Assembly: GCF_904848675.1 (NCBI RefSeq)
Contig: NZ_LR890047.1
Location: 310,001 to 374,000 of the forward strand
Length of the DNA stretch: 64,000 nucleotides
Source: Profftia tarda
Lineage (GTDB): Bacteria; Pseudomonadota; Gammaproteobacteria; Enterobacterales; Enterobacteriaceae
Direction: 5' to 3'
Shown here: piece by piece, positions 40,221-49,614 of the stretch
Layout: each line of letters begins with the position of its first letter
Numbering within the stretch: the first letter of the stretch is position 1
The notes under the pieces: model-generated
Seen by the model: only the letters and a program-made list of their open reading frames with translations
Database searches by the model: none
What the model was told of the DNA's origin: nothing
Position numbers and translations under genes: made by a program

Positions 40221-41551
40221 AAATTATAGCGCAAGTTGTACATGGAAAATTGATTGGAACGGATATTCAGGTTAGAGATGTCGTAATAGATACACGAAAA
40301 ATTACAAGTAATTGTATGTTTATTGCCTTAAAAGGAAAAAGATTTGATGCTCACGATTTTGCTGTTGATGCTATACAAAAAGGTGCGAATACTTTATTGG
40401 TAAGTAAATATTTACCCATTTCTGTGCCGCAAATTCTAGTGGCCGATACTAGAATTGCTTTATGTTTACTTGCGTCATGGTCACGTCAGCAAGTTTCAGC
40501 ACGTATTATTGCTCTGACAGGATCTTCAGGTAAAACTTTGGTTAAAGAAATTACCGCTTCAATCCTACAATATTGCGGTAATGTGCTGCATACTACAGGT
40601 AATTTTAATAATAATATCGGAGTATCTTTAACGCTATTACTGCTTAAGCCAGAACATAAATTTGCTGTGCTGGAACTTGGTGCTAACCATATAGGAGAAA
40701 TTTCTTATACAAGCAATCTAGTGAAACCTGAAAGTGTGCTGATAAATAATATAGCAGCTGCTCATCTGGAGGGTTTTGGTTCTTTGGCAGGAGTTGCTAA
40801 GGCTAAAGGAGAAATATTTGATGGCTTGGCATTAAACGGAACAGCCATTATAAACGCTGATAGTAATGACTGGTCAAACTGGAAAGAAAAAATTGCCGCT
40901 CAGCGCGTATGGCGTTTCTCATTAAATGAAGGTAAAGAGGTTGATTTCTTTGCAACTGGAGTTCGAGTAACGCAGGAAGTTACCGAATTTAAACTACATA
41001 CTCCATTCGGAACAATTTCAGTAGCCCTACTATTACCAGGCTATCATAATATAGCAAACGTTTTAGCTGCTAGTGCTCTAGCTATATCTGTTGGTGCAAC
41101 TCTAGAAAATATACAGAAGGGACTTAATGAGTTAAAAGCTATTCCCGGTCGTTTGTTCCCGATTAGTTTAAATAAACAACAATTAATACTAGATGATACC
41201 TACAATGCTAACGTAGGATCTATGATTGCTGCTGCTCACGTTTTGAGCTCTAAGCCAGGTTATCGAGTTATGGTAGTTGGATATATGGAGGAATTAGGGA
41301 CTGAGGAAGCAGAATATCACCGTCAGGTGGGCATTGCTTTCCGAGAAGTTGGAGTTAATAAAGTTCTGAGTGTTGGTGGATTAAGCTATATTATTAGTGA
41401 GGCTAGTGGTTGTGGTGAACATTTTACAGATAAAAAATCTTTGGTTCAAAGACTAAAAAACATATTATCTGAACATTCAACAATCACTGTGCTAGTGAAG
41501 GGTTCAAGAGGTTCTGCTATGGAGCAGGTAGTGCATGCTTTATCTGTGTAG
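40202..41551 (+). CDS. murF: UDP-MurNAc-pentapeptide synthetase
   Basis: Adds D-Ala-D-Ala to the tripeptide, completing the cytoplasmic UDP-MurNAc-pentapeptide. It has 449 residues (E. coli 452). The ATP loop is GSSGKT (107-112), followed by ELGANHIGEI and the C-terminal ligase domain with DDTYNANVGSM. GGGGAG lies just before its ATG, inside the end of murE. D-Ala-D-Ala would be supplied by DdlB, encoded downstream in the same cluster. Confidence 0.95.
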   Translation: MFPISLEIIAQVVHGKLIGTDIQVRDVVIDTRKITSNCMFIALKGKRFDAHDFAVDAIQKGANTLLVSKYLPISVPQILVADTRIALCLLASWSRQQVSARIIALTGSSGKTLVKEITASILQYCGNVLHTTGNFNNNIGVSLTLLLLKPEHKFAVLELGANHIGEISYTSNLVKPESVLINNIAAAHLEGFGSLAGVAKAKGEIFDGLALNGTAIINADSNDWSNWKEKIAAQRVWRFSLNEGKEVDFFATGVRVTQEVTEFKLHTPFGTISVALLLPGYHNIANVLAASALAISVGATLENIQKGLNELKAIPGRLFPISLNKQQLILDDTYNANVGSMIAAAHVLSSKPGYRVMVVGYMEELGTEEAEYHRQVGIAFREVGVNKVLSVGGLSYIISEASGCGEHFTDKKSLVQRLKNILSEHSTITVLVKGSRGSAMEQVVHALSV

Positions 41552-41568
41552 GATATTCAGGAGAATCA

Positions 41569-42654
41569 ATGATGTTATTCTGTCTGTCTAAATACTTAGT
41601 CAAGTATTATTCCGTATTTAACATCTTTTCTTTTCTGATGTTTCGTGCAATTTCTTGCTTACTCACTGCTCTATGCTTGGCGTTGTGGATAGGTCCTAGA
41701 ATTATTGCTCTACTTCAAAACATGTCTTTTAAACAAATTATTCGTCAGGACGGTCCTAGGTCTCATTTTAGGAAACAAGGAACTCCGACAATGGGTGGTA
41801 TCATTATCCTCATATCTATTATCATTTCAGTATTGATGTGGTCATCTCCATGTAACCCATATATCTGGTGTGCTCTCTTTGTCATGCTTAGTTATGGTAT
41901 TGTAGGTTTTTTTGATGATTATCGTAAAGTGCTACAAAAAAATTCTCAGGGCCTAATTGCTCGATGGAAATATTTCTGGCAGTCAATAATTGCTCTAGTA
42001 ATTTCATTGACCATGTATACGATAGGTAAAGATACCCCAGCGACTGTTCTAGTTGTACTATTTTTTAAAGACTTGATGCCTCAGCTGGGCATTTTATATA
42101 TTCCGTTAAGCTATTTAGTTATTGTCGGTACTAGTAATGCTGTTAATCTAACAGATGGCTTAGATGGATTGGCTGTGATGCCTGCGGTACTTGTAGCGGC
42201 TGGCATGGGATTCTTGGCTTGGTCATCTAGTAATCCACATCTTGCTGCATACTTTCATATTCCTTATTTGCTGTATGCAGGTGAGTTAGTTATTTTTTGT
42301 TCTGCCATTGTGGGAGCAGGGCTTGGATTCTTGTGGTTTAATACTTATCCCGCTCAAGTATTCATGGGGGATGTTGGCTCTCTAGCTATAGGTGGTGCTT
42401 TGGGGACTATTGCAGTCTTATTGCGTCAGGAATGTCTGCTAGTAATTATGGGCGGTATATTCGTTATAGAAGCATTATCAGTTATTTTGCAAGTGAGCAG
42501 TTTTAAGCTGCGTAGGAGGAGGATTTTCCTTATGGCGCCAATCCATCATCACTATGAATTGAAGGGTTGGCCAGAACCTCGTATTATCGTGCGCTTTTGG
42601 ATTATAGCATTTACGCTAGTTCTAATCAGCTTGGCAATATTAAGGTACGGTTAA
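41569..42654 (+). CDS. mraY: Phospho-MurNAc-pentapeptide translocase
   Basis: Integral membrane enzyme transferring phospho-MurNAc-pentapeptide to undecaprenyl phosphate, making lipid I. It has 361 residues (E. coli 360) and about ten hydrophobic spans. Conserved loops are present: GTPTMGGI, the aspartate pair in FFDDYRK, NLTDGLDGLA, GDVGSLA and MAPIHHHYE. AGGAG precedes the ATG. It is 17 bases after murF and one base before murD. Confidence 0.96.
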   Translation: MMLFCLSKYLVKYYSVFNIFSFLMFRAISCLLTALCLALWIGPRIIALLQNMSFKQIIRQDGPRSHFRKQGTPTMGGIIILISIIISVLMWSSPCNPYIWCALFVMLSYGIVGFFDDYRKVLQKNSQGLIARWKYFWQSIIALVISLTMYTIGKDTPATVLVVLFFKDLMPQLGILYIPLSYLVIVGTSNAVNLTDGLDGLAVMPAVLVAAGMGFLAWSSSNPHLAAYFHIPYLLYAGELVIFCSAIVGAGLGFLWFNTYPAQVFMGDVGSLAIGGALGTIAVLLRQECLLVIMGGIFVIEALSVILQVSSFKLRRRRIFLMAPIHHHYELKGWPEPRIIVRFWIIAFTLVLISLAILRYG

Positions 42655-42655
42655 T

Positions 42656-43972
42656 ATGATCGACTATAAGGGCAAGAAAATCGTTATCATTGGTCTAGGA
42701 CTTACTGGTTTATCATGTATAGATTTCTTTAGGTCTTTAGGAGTGACTCCGCGTATAATTGATACACGTGTCTCTTGGTCAGGATTATGCAAACTGCCAA
42801 AAAATATTGAGTGCCATCTGGGAAGTATGAATCAAGATTGGTTGCTAAATGCTGACCTGATAGTTGTTAGCCCTAGCATTGCAGTATCGTCTCCCGAATT
42901 GATTGAAGCTGCTAAAAAAGGCGTGGAAATTATTGGTGATATTGAACTGTTTTGTCGTGAATCGCAGACACCAATCGTTGCTATTACTGGGTCATCTGGA
43001 AAAAGCACCGTTACAACTATGGTTAGCCGAATGGCGGAATATGCAGGTTGGAACGTTGGTACAGGAGGCAATATCGGAACCCCTGCTTTAACATTGCTGC
43101 AGCAAGAGCATGATATTTATGTACTTGAACTTTCTAGCTTTCAACTTGAAACCACAAATAGCCTGCATGCTACAGCAGCTACAATCCTGAACGTCAGCGC
43201 AGATCACATGGATAGATATCCGCTAGGATTAGGCCAGTATCGTGCTGCCAAACTGCGCATATATGAAAATGCTAAAGTATGTATCGTAAATTCTGATGAT
43301 GAATTAACTCGCCCTATATCGAATAACAATTATAGGAACATAAGTTTTGGTAGCAAAGCAGGTGACTATCATTTAAATGTTCAGCGAGATGGAATATGGC
43401 TGCATGTGCGCGGTAAAAATATCTTAAATACTAATGACACGGCAATTATTGGAAAACATAATTTCACCAACGCTTTAGCTGCATTAGCTTTATCTGAGAC
43501 TGTAGGCATTCCTCTTTCTGCAAGTGTACAAGCGTTAATCAATTTTACCAGTCTATCGCATCGATTAGAGCTTGTTTTTGATAATCATGGAGTTCGTTGG
43601 ATTAACGACTCGAAGGCGACAAATTTAGGTGGCACTATAGCTGCATTAAATAGTTTTCATGTTAATGGTGTGTTGCATCTTCTGCTTGGCGGTGATAGTA
43701 AATCTGCTGATTTTAGTTCTTTAACACATTATCTTCAAGGAAAGAACATACATTTATACTGTTTTGGTCGAGATGGTAAACAACTTGCTGCCCTACGCCC
43801 AGAAATTTCTGAATATACTATAACTATGGAAAAGGGAATGATAATGATTGCCAGTAGAGTAAAAATGGGCGATATGGTTCTTCTTTCTCCAGGATGTTCT
43901 AGTCTTGACCAGTTTAAAAACTTTGAGCATCGCGGTAATGAATTTATCCGATTAGCGAAGGAGCTTGGTTAA
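42656..43972 (+). CDS. murD: UDP-MurNAc-L-Ala D-glutamate ligase
   Basis: Adds D-glutamate to UDP-MurNAc-L-alanine. It has 438 residues, the same as E. coli. The N-terminal Rossmann part has VIIGLGLTGLSC, the ATP loop is GSSGKST (112-118), then NVSADHMDRY and the C-terminal domain with NDSKATN and LLLGGDSK. AAGG lies before the start. Its last base is the first base of ftsW (TAATG-type overlap), so coupling is likely. Confidence 0.96.
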   Translation: MIDYKGKKIVIIGLGLTGLSCIDFFRSLGVTPRIIDTRVSWSGLCKLPKNIECHLGSMNQDWLLNADLIVVSPSIAVSSPELIEAAKKGVEIIGDIELFCRESQTPIVAITGSSGKSTVTTMVSRMAEYAGWNVGTGGNIGTPALTLLQQEHDIYVLELSSFQLETTNSLHATAATILNVSADHMDRYPLGLGQYRAAKLRIYENAKVCIVNSDDELTRPISNNNYRNISFGSKAGDYHLNVQRDGIWLHVRGKNILNTNDTAIIGKHNFTNALAALALSETVGIPLSASVQALINFTSLSHRLELVFDNHGVRWINDSKATNLGGTIAALNSFHVNGVLHLLLGGDSKSADFSSLTHYLQGKNIHLYCFGRDGKQLAALRPEISEYTITMEKGMIMIASRVKMGDMVLLSPGCSSLDQFKNFEHRGNEFIRLAKELG

Positions 43973-45210
43973 TGCGATCGATACTATCTAATTTACCTCG
44001 TATAAACTTATTATTCCAGTATTTAGATATTCTAAGATATTTACGTGCACCTCTAACGGGTATCTCTGGAAAACATAAGGAGATCATTGTTTTATATGAT
44101 AGGACATTACTTTGGTTAACTCTTGGATTAGCCGCTATAGGTTTTGTCATGGTAACATCATCCTCAATGCCTATTGGTCAACGCTTGGCCGGGGATCCGT
44201 TGCTTTTTGCAAAACGAGATGCAGTATACCTGGTCTTAGCTCTTTCTTTAGCCATGGTTACTTTGCGTATACCCATGAAAATTTGGCAGCGCTATGCTAA
44301 TTCATTTTTATTGATATCGATCGCCATGCTATTGATAATATTAGTAGCAGGAAGCTCAGTAAATGGTGCATTGCGTTGGATTTCTTTTGGTCCAATAAGT
44401 ATTCAACCTTCTGAGATATCTAAGTTAGCGTTATTTTGCTATTTATCTAGCTATATCGTGCGTAAAGTTGAGGAAGTACGTTCTAATTTCTGGGGTTTCT
44501 GTAAACCAATGGGCGTCATGGTTGTTTTAGCAGTAATGTTATTAGCACAGCCTGACTTAGGTACAGTTGTAATACTGTTCATAACTACACTAGGGTTGCT
44601 TTTTGTAGCTGGTGCGAAAATATGGCAGTTCATGGCTATTATTGGTTCTGGTTTTTTTTCCGTAGTCCTTTTGATCATTGCTGAGCCTTATCGCATACGG
44701 CGTGTGATATCTTTCTGGAACCCGTGGTCAGATCCATTCGGTAGTGGCTATCAGCTTACCCAATCTCTTATGGCTTTTGGTCGCGGTGAATTCTGGGGAC
44801 AAGGATTAGGAAACTCAGTCCAAAAATTAGAATATTTGCCTGAAGCTCATACTGATTTTATTTTTTCTATTTTAGGTGAGGAACTTGGGTATTTTGGGGT
44901 TGTAATAGTTTTGTTAATGGTATTCTCGGTATCCTTTCGTGCTATGTCTATTGGGCGTCGTGCCCTAGAAGTTGATCAGCGTTTTTCTGGTTTTTTAGCT
45001 TGTGCTATCGGTATTTGGTTTAGTATTCAGGCAATGGTAAATATCGGAGTTGCTATAGGCATATTTCCAACAAAGGGTCTAACATTGCCGTTAATTAGTT
45101 ATGGTGGATCTAGTTTGCTGATTGTATCTACCTCTCTGGTATTACTGTTGCGTATTGATTACGAAACTCGTATGGAAAGAGCTCAGGCAGTTGTCAGAGG
45201 TTCCCGGTGA
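43972..45210 (+). CDS. ftsW: Septal peptidoglycan glycosyltransferase FtsW
   Basis: SEDS-family membrane glycosyltransferase that polymerises lipid II at the septum together with FtsI. It has 412 residues (E. coli 414) with about ten membrane spans. Conserved features include GSSVNGALRWISFGPISIQP, where the family has its key loop, the LAQPDLGT segment with the catalytic aspartate, the periplasmic EAHTDFIFSILGEELG loop, and the C-terminal LPLISYGGSSL. AAGGAG lies upstream inside murD. The last four bases overlap the GTG of murG. Confidence 0.96.
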   Translation: MRSILSNLPRINLLFQYLDILRYLRAPLTGISGKHKEIIVLYDRTLLWLTLGLAAIGFVMVTSSSMPIGQRLAGDPLLFAKRDAVYLVLALSLAMVTLRIPMKIWQRYANSFLLISIAMLLIILVAGSSVNGALRWISFGPISIQPSEISKLALFCYLSSYIVRKVEEVRSNFWGFCKPMGVMVVLAVMLLAQPDLGTVVILFITTLGLLFVAGAKIWQFMAIIGSGFFSVVLLIIAEPYRIRRVISFWNPWSDPFGSGYQLTQSLMAFGRGEFWGQGLGNSVQKLEYLPEAHTDFIFSILGEELGYFGVVIVLLMVFSVSFRAMSIGRRALEVDQRFSGFLACAIGIWFSIQAMVNIGVAIGIFPTKGLTLPLISYGGSSLLIVSTSLVLLLRIDYETRMERAQAVVRGSR

Positions 45211-46313
45211 GCAGTAAAATTGATTGCAAAAAAAATAAACGTCTTATGGTTATGGCTGGCGGAACTGGTGGACATGTTTTCCCCGGCCTGGCTGTAGCGC
45301 ATTGTTTACAGGCTAAAGGATGGCAAGTGCGATGGTTGGGTACTGCTGATCGTATGGAGGCACATTTAGTGCCAAAAAATGGGATAGAAATTGATTTTAT
45401 CCAAGTATCAGGATTTCGGGGTAAAGGTTTTAAAGCTCATCTAAAGATCCCTATTAAAACCTTAAGGGCGGTGAAACAAGCTAAGTTAATTATACAATCC
45501 TATCAGCCAGATGTTGTCTTAGGGATGGGTGGATATGTTTCCGGGCCCGGCGGCATCGCCGCCTGGCTATCTGGAATTCCAATAGTACTTCATGAACAAA
45601 ATATGGTTCCTGGTTTTACTAATCTTTTGTTAGCAAATCTTGCTAAGCGCGTGTTGCAGGGTTTCCCAAGCACATTTTCTAGTGCTTCTTGTGTTGGTAA
45701 TCCTCTACGTGACAATTTATTTTATATACGTACCCCGCAGCAACGTTTAGCAGGGCGTGCAGGGCCAATGCGCATTCTGATTTTAGGCGGTAGTCAGGGG
45801 GCGGATATTCTAAATCAGATAATGCCGAAAGTAGCTGAAAAGTTAGGTAATAAAATTACATTATGGCATCAGGTAGGATGTGGCGCTTTACCAAAAGTCT
45901 TATCATATTATGATAAATCAGGTCAGAGATATCATAAATTAAGCGAGTTTATTGATGATATATCTGCTGCTTATGAATGGGCTGACTTAGTAGTATGTCG
46001 ATCAGGAGCTCTCACTGTAAGTGAAATTGCCGCTGTTGGTCTACCAGCTCTCTTTGTACCGTTTATGCATCAAGATCGCCAGCAGTATTGGAATGCTTTG
46101 CCACTAGAGCGAGTAGGGGCTGCAAAAATCATAGAACAGTCAAAGTTTAACGTAGATTCAGTTATATCCACTCTATCAGGGTGGAATCGTCAAACACTAT
46201 TAGAAATGGCAGAGAAAGCTCGATCTTTAGCAATTGAAGGTTCTACTGAACGAGTAGCTGCTGTGATTTGCGAAGTTGCTAATACAAGTACTGCTTCGCG
46301 GCAGCATATTTAA
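45207..46313 (+). CDS. murG: Lipid II synthase (GlcNAc transferase)
   Basis: Peripheral membrane glycosyltransferase adding GlcNAc from UDP-GlcNAc to lipid I, making lipid II. It has 368 residues (E. coli 355). N-terminal GGTGGHVFPGLAVA and the middle GGSQGAD loop are intact, as are LHEQNMVPG and the C-terminal sugar-nucleotide site (CRSGALTVSE, PFMHQDRQQYWNA). It starts with GTG overlapping the end of ftsW, with AGAGG upstream. A very GC-rich patch lies at 45541-45567. The C-terminus is slightly extended. Confidence 0.96.
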   Translation: MSSKIDCKKNKRLMVMAGGTGGHVFPGLAVAHCLQAKGWQVRWLGTADRMEAHLVPKNGIEIDFIQVSGFRGKGFKAHLKIPIKTLRAVKQAKLIIQSYQPDVVLGMGGYVSGPGGIAAWLSGIPIVLHEQNMVPGFTNLLLANLAKRVLQGFPSTFSSASCVGNPLRDNLFYIRTPQQRLAGRAGPMRILILGGSQGADILNQIMPKVAEKLGNKITLWHQVGCGALPKVLSYYDKSGQRYHKLSEFIDDISAAYEWADLVVCRSGALTVSEIAAVGLPALFVPFMHQDRQQYWNALPLERVGAAKIIEQSKFNVDSVISTLSGWNRQTLLEMAEKARSLAIEGSTERVAAVICEVANTSTASRQHI

Positions 46314-46347
46314 TATTACCTCTAATAAAATAATAGAGTTAAATATA

Positions 46348-47835
46348 GTGAATAAGAACGTACACATTGAACAAGCATCAAAAATGCGAATCACGCTGCC
46401 TAAGATGAATTGTGTCCGGCATATTTACTTTGTTGGCATCGGCGGTGCTGGGATGGGAGGCATTGCAGAAGTTTTATTCAAAGAAGGTTATAAAATTAGC
46501 GGTTCTGATTTAGAGCCAAATTCAGTAACTAATCGTCTAACTGCTCTGGGAGTAAAAATTTATTTCCAGCATAATCCAGAAAACGCCAAAGATGCTAGCG
46601 TAGTAGTAGTGTCAAGTGCTATTTCTGCAGATAACCCAGAAATTATTGCAGCTCGTGAATTGCGCATTCCTGTTATTTGCCGTGCCAAAATACTTGCCGA
46701 ACTGATGCGTTTTCGACATGGTATAGCTATTGCAGGGACTCACGGTAAAACTACAACTACAGCTATGATTGCTAGCATTTATTCTGCAGCAGGTTTAGAT
46801 CCAACTGTTGTTAACGGAGGGATCTTAAAATCAGCTGGTACTAATGCACGTTTAGGTTTTGGTCGTTACCTAATTGTCGAAGCAGATGAAAGTGATGCAT
46901 CTTTCCTGCATTTGCAACCAATAGTAGCTGTTGTCACGAATATTGAATCTGATCACATAGGTACGTATTATGGTGATTTTAATAATCTGCAGCATAATTT
47001 TATTAAGTTCCTACATAACCTACCATTTTATGGTCGTGCAGTGATGTGTATTGATGATCCTGTTGTGCGCAAGTTACTATCGCGCATTGGTCGCAAGATT
47101 ACTACATACGGTTTTAGTAAAGATGCGGATGTGCGTATTGAATCGTATCAACAAAATGGTACCCAAGGAATTTTATCAATTTGTAGTCACGGTAAGCGTA
47201 GTTTGCCAATAACTTTACAAGTACCTGGTCGCCATAATGCTCTCAATGCAGCTGCAGCAGTTTCTGTTGCGATAGAAGAAAACATTGCTGATGAATTTCT
47301 AATAAGTGCGTTAGAGAATTTTCAAGGTGTCGTGCGCCGATTTGATCTTCTTGGGGAATACTTTCTGCGTAATGTAAACGGTAATGAAGGGAAAGTTATT
47401 CTAATTGATGACTATGGTCATCATCCAACCGAAGTGGATTCCTCTATAAAAACAGTGCGTGCTGGGTGGCCAGATAGTCGCCTTGTCATGGTGTTTCAAC
47501 CACATCGATTTACACGCACTCACGACCTATATGAAGATTTCATAAATGTCTTGTCTCAGGTAGATCTTTTGTTAATCCTGGATGTTTACTCCGCTGGTGA
47601 AAAACCAATTCATGGAGCAGATAGTCGTTCTTTATGTCGTGCTATTCGTCGTCACAGTAATTTGCATACAATATTGGTCTCTAATGCTGCAGTCTTGCCT
47701 GAAATTTTATCTCAATTTCTAAAAAATAATGACCTAATTTTGATTCAGGGAGCAGGAAATATTGGGGATATGGCGCGCACTTTAGCAAGGCAGAAATTGC
47801 AACCTCTTAATATTACTAAAGAAGAAAAAGTATAG
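46348..47835 (+). CDS. murC: UDP-MurNAc L-alanine ligase
   Basis: First amino-acid ligase of the peptidoglycan precursor pathway, joining L-alanine to UDP-MurNAc. I chose the GTG at 46348 (495 residues; E. coli 491) because M-N-K...KMNCVRHIYFVGIGGAG then lines up with E. coli M-N-T...EMRRVRHIHFVGIGGAG. The frame is open further upstream, but that part has no homology and overlaps murG. The nucleotide loop FVGIGGAGMGG is near 28-38, the ATP loop GTHGKTT at 130-136, and LVEADESDASF and DDYGHHPTEV follow. The gap to murG is 34 bases and the stop abuts the ddlB start. Confidence 0.95.
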   Translation: MNKNVHIEQASKMRITLPKMNCVRHIYFVGIGGAGMGGIAEVLFKEGYKISGSDLEPNSVTNRLTALGVKIYFQHNPENAKDASVVVVSSAISADNPEIIAARELRIPVICRAKILAELMRFRHGIAIAGTHGKTTTTAMIASIYSAAGLDPTVVNGGILKSAGTNARLGFGRYLIVEADESDASFLHLQPIVAVVTNIESDHIGTYYGDFNNLQHNFIKFLHNLPFYGRAVMCIDDPVVRKLLSRIGRKITTYGFSKDADVRIESYQQNGTQGILSICSHGKRSLPITLQVPGRHNALNAAAAVSVAIEENIADEFLISALENFQGVVRRFDLLGEYFLRNVNGNEGKVILIDDYGHHPTEVDSSIKTVRAGWPDSRLVMVFQPHRFTRTHDLYEDFINVLSQVDLLLILDVYSAGEKPIHGADSRSLCRAIRRHSNLHTILVSNAAVLPEILSQFLKNNDLILIQGAGNIGDMARTLARQKLQPLNITKEEKV

Positions 47836-48768
47836 ATGAAAAACATTATGGCTGAAAAAGTTGCTGTGTTAATGGGTGGTACCTCATCAGAACGTGATGT
47901 ATCCTTGGAATCAGGACTTGCCGTGTTAAATGGTTTAATAGAAGCTTCTATTAATGCTCATCCTATTGATATTAAATACTTCCCTGTAATACAGTTAAAA
48001 GATGCAGGTTACGAGAAAGTTTTTATAGCACTTCATGGGCGAGGCGGTGAAGATGGTACTCCGCAAAGAGTGCTTGAGCACTTACGATTACCTTATACTG
48101 GTAGTGGTGTAGTTGCTTCTGCCTTAGCTATGGATAAATTACGCACCAAACTTCTTTGGCAAGTATTAGGTCTGCCGGTTTATCCTTTTATTGCTATAAG
48201 ACGATCGCAGTTTAACGGCTCCCTGCAGAAAGAAATATTGCTAGACCTGAATAACCTAGGGTTACCGCTAGTTGTCAAGCCAAGACATGAAGGTTCTAGT
48301 TTTGGTATGAGCAAAGTTACCGATTTCAGTAAGTTGAATAATGCGCTAGTTAAAGCTTTTATGTATGACGATGATGTCCTTATTGAAAAGTGGTTAAGCG
48401 GATCTGAATACACTGTTGTATTCTTAGGGGATAAAATTTTACCGTCAATTCGTATACAAACTCCGGGATTATTATATGATTACCAGGCTAAGTACTTATC
48501 TAATAAGACTAAATACTTTTGCCCAAGCGGTTTGCCTAAAAAACGTGAATATGAGCTTTCTAGTCTAGCTCGTCATGCTTATCAATCACTAGATTGTAGA
48601 GGCTGTGGACGAGTTGACGTTATGACGAATGGAGATGGTGAGTTCTACCTTCTAGAAGTTAATACTATTCCGGGTATGACCACCAAGAGTTTGGTACCAA
48701 TGGCAGCTCTTCAATATGGACTAAACTTCTCCCAATTAGTGACCCATATTTTAAGATTGGCTAATTAA
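47836..48768 (+). CDS. ddlB: D-alanine-D-alanine ligase
   Basis: ATP-grasp ligase making D-Ala-D-Ala for MurF. It has 310 residues from the ATG right after the murC stop. A second in-frame ATG at 47848 gives MAEKVAVLMGGTSSERDVSL, closer to the E. coli start (306 residues), so the true start may be 12 bases later. Motifs: LHGRGGEDGT, YTGSG, KPRHEGSSFGMSKV, EKWLSGSEYTV and the C-terminal NTIPGMTTKSLVP. It is the B-type ligase by position in the cluster between murC and ftsQ. Confidence 0.95.
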   Translation: MKNIMAEKVAVLMGGTSSERDVSLESGLAVLNGLIEASINAHPIDIKYFPVIQLKDAGYEKVFIALHGRGGEDGTPQRVLEHLRLPYTGSGVVASALAMDKLRTKLLWQVLGLPVYPFIAIRRSQFNGSLQKEILLDLNNLGLPLVVKPRHEGSSFGMSKVTDFSKLNNALVKAFMYDDDVLIEKWLSGSEYTVVFLGDKILPSIRIQTPGLLYDYQAKYLSNKTKYFCPSGLPKKREYELSSLARHAYQSLDCRGCGRVDVMTNGDGEFYLLEVNTIPGMTTKSLVPMAALQYGLNFSQLVTHILRLAN

Positions 48769-48769
48769 T

Positions 48770-49555
48770 ATGCATCAGGCAGCTATTAATAATCGCGAAC
48801 TTGATTCGAAAAGTGCAGATTTTCATGGTAGCAATAATCTTAGTTTTTTTGGTATATTTTTTTTGCTAACTGTATTGGGTTTAATAGCATTCAGCACTTG
48901 GATGCTAATCATTCAAATTCAAGAATCTAGCTGTATGTTACTCTCCACTATAGTGATCACTGGTGAACGTCATTTTACTAATGATGACGATATTAGAGAG
49001 AAAATTTTATTATCTGGGCCCTTAAGTAGTTTTATGAAGCAGAATGTCGCTGTCATTCAGCAACAGATTAAGAATTTACCATGGATTAAGAAGGTGAGTG
49101 TCCGTAAACAATGGCCTAACATACTTAAAATACACTTAGCTGAGTACACTCCAATTGCTCGCTGGAATGATTTGTGTTTGATTGATTCTGCAGGAAAGAT
49201 ATTTAATTTACCGCTAGAGCGCACAGTATTTCAGAAAATACCTCTACTGTATGGTCCTGAAGGTACTGAGAATCACGTATTGGAAGGATACCATTTTATG
49301 AGTCAAGAATTGATAAAAAACAAAATTAAGGTAAAAATGGTATCAATGAATACTCGTCAATCATGGAAGTTATGTCTAGAAGATGATATGTATCTTGAGC
49401 TTGGACGCGATGACCTATTTGAGCGCTTAATACGATTTGAGAAGATTTACCCTGTGCTACAAAAGAAGGCACACGAAACAGATCAGCGCATTAGCTATAT
49501 TGATCTGCGCTATGATAACGGAGGCGCCGTAGGGATGGCGTCTAGTGTTAATTAG
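48770..49555 (+). CDS. ftsQ: Cell division protein FtsQ
   Basis: Bitopic inner-membrane divisome protein forming the FtsQLB complex. It has 261 residues (E. coli 276): cytoplasmic N-terminus, one membrane span (about 26-47, FFGIFFLLTVLGLIAF onward), a POTRA domain (about 55-125, ITGERHFTNDDDIRE, LPWIKKVSVRKQWP) and the beta domain ending RISYIDLRYDNGGAVG. The unstructured tail of E. coli is missing. It begins one base after ddlB and has no clear ribosome binding site, so it probably depends on coupling. Confidence 0.94.
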   Translation: MHQAAINNRELDSKSADFHGSNNLSFFGIFFLLTVLGLIAFSTWMLIIQIQESSCMLLSTIVITGERHFTNDDDIREKILLSGPLSSFMKQNVAVIQQQIKNLPWIKKVSVRKQWPNILKIHLAEYTPIARWNDLCLIDSAGKIFNLPLERTVFQKIPLLYGPEGTENHVLEGYHFMSQELIKNKIKVKMVSMNTRQSWKLCLEDDMYLELGRDDLFERLIRFEKIYPVLQKKAHETDQRISYIDLRYDNGGAVGMASSVN

Positions 49556-49614
49556 CTATCATAGATAGCAAAATTCTAATCGGGAAAATAATGTAGTTAC
49601 AGGTTAAACAAATC

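Noticed and set aside
46276..46347. TTG-initiated N-terminal extension of murC overlapping murG
   Set aside because: The GTG at 46348 aligns with the start of E. coli MurC; the extension is murG coding sequence in another frame.
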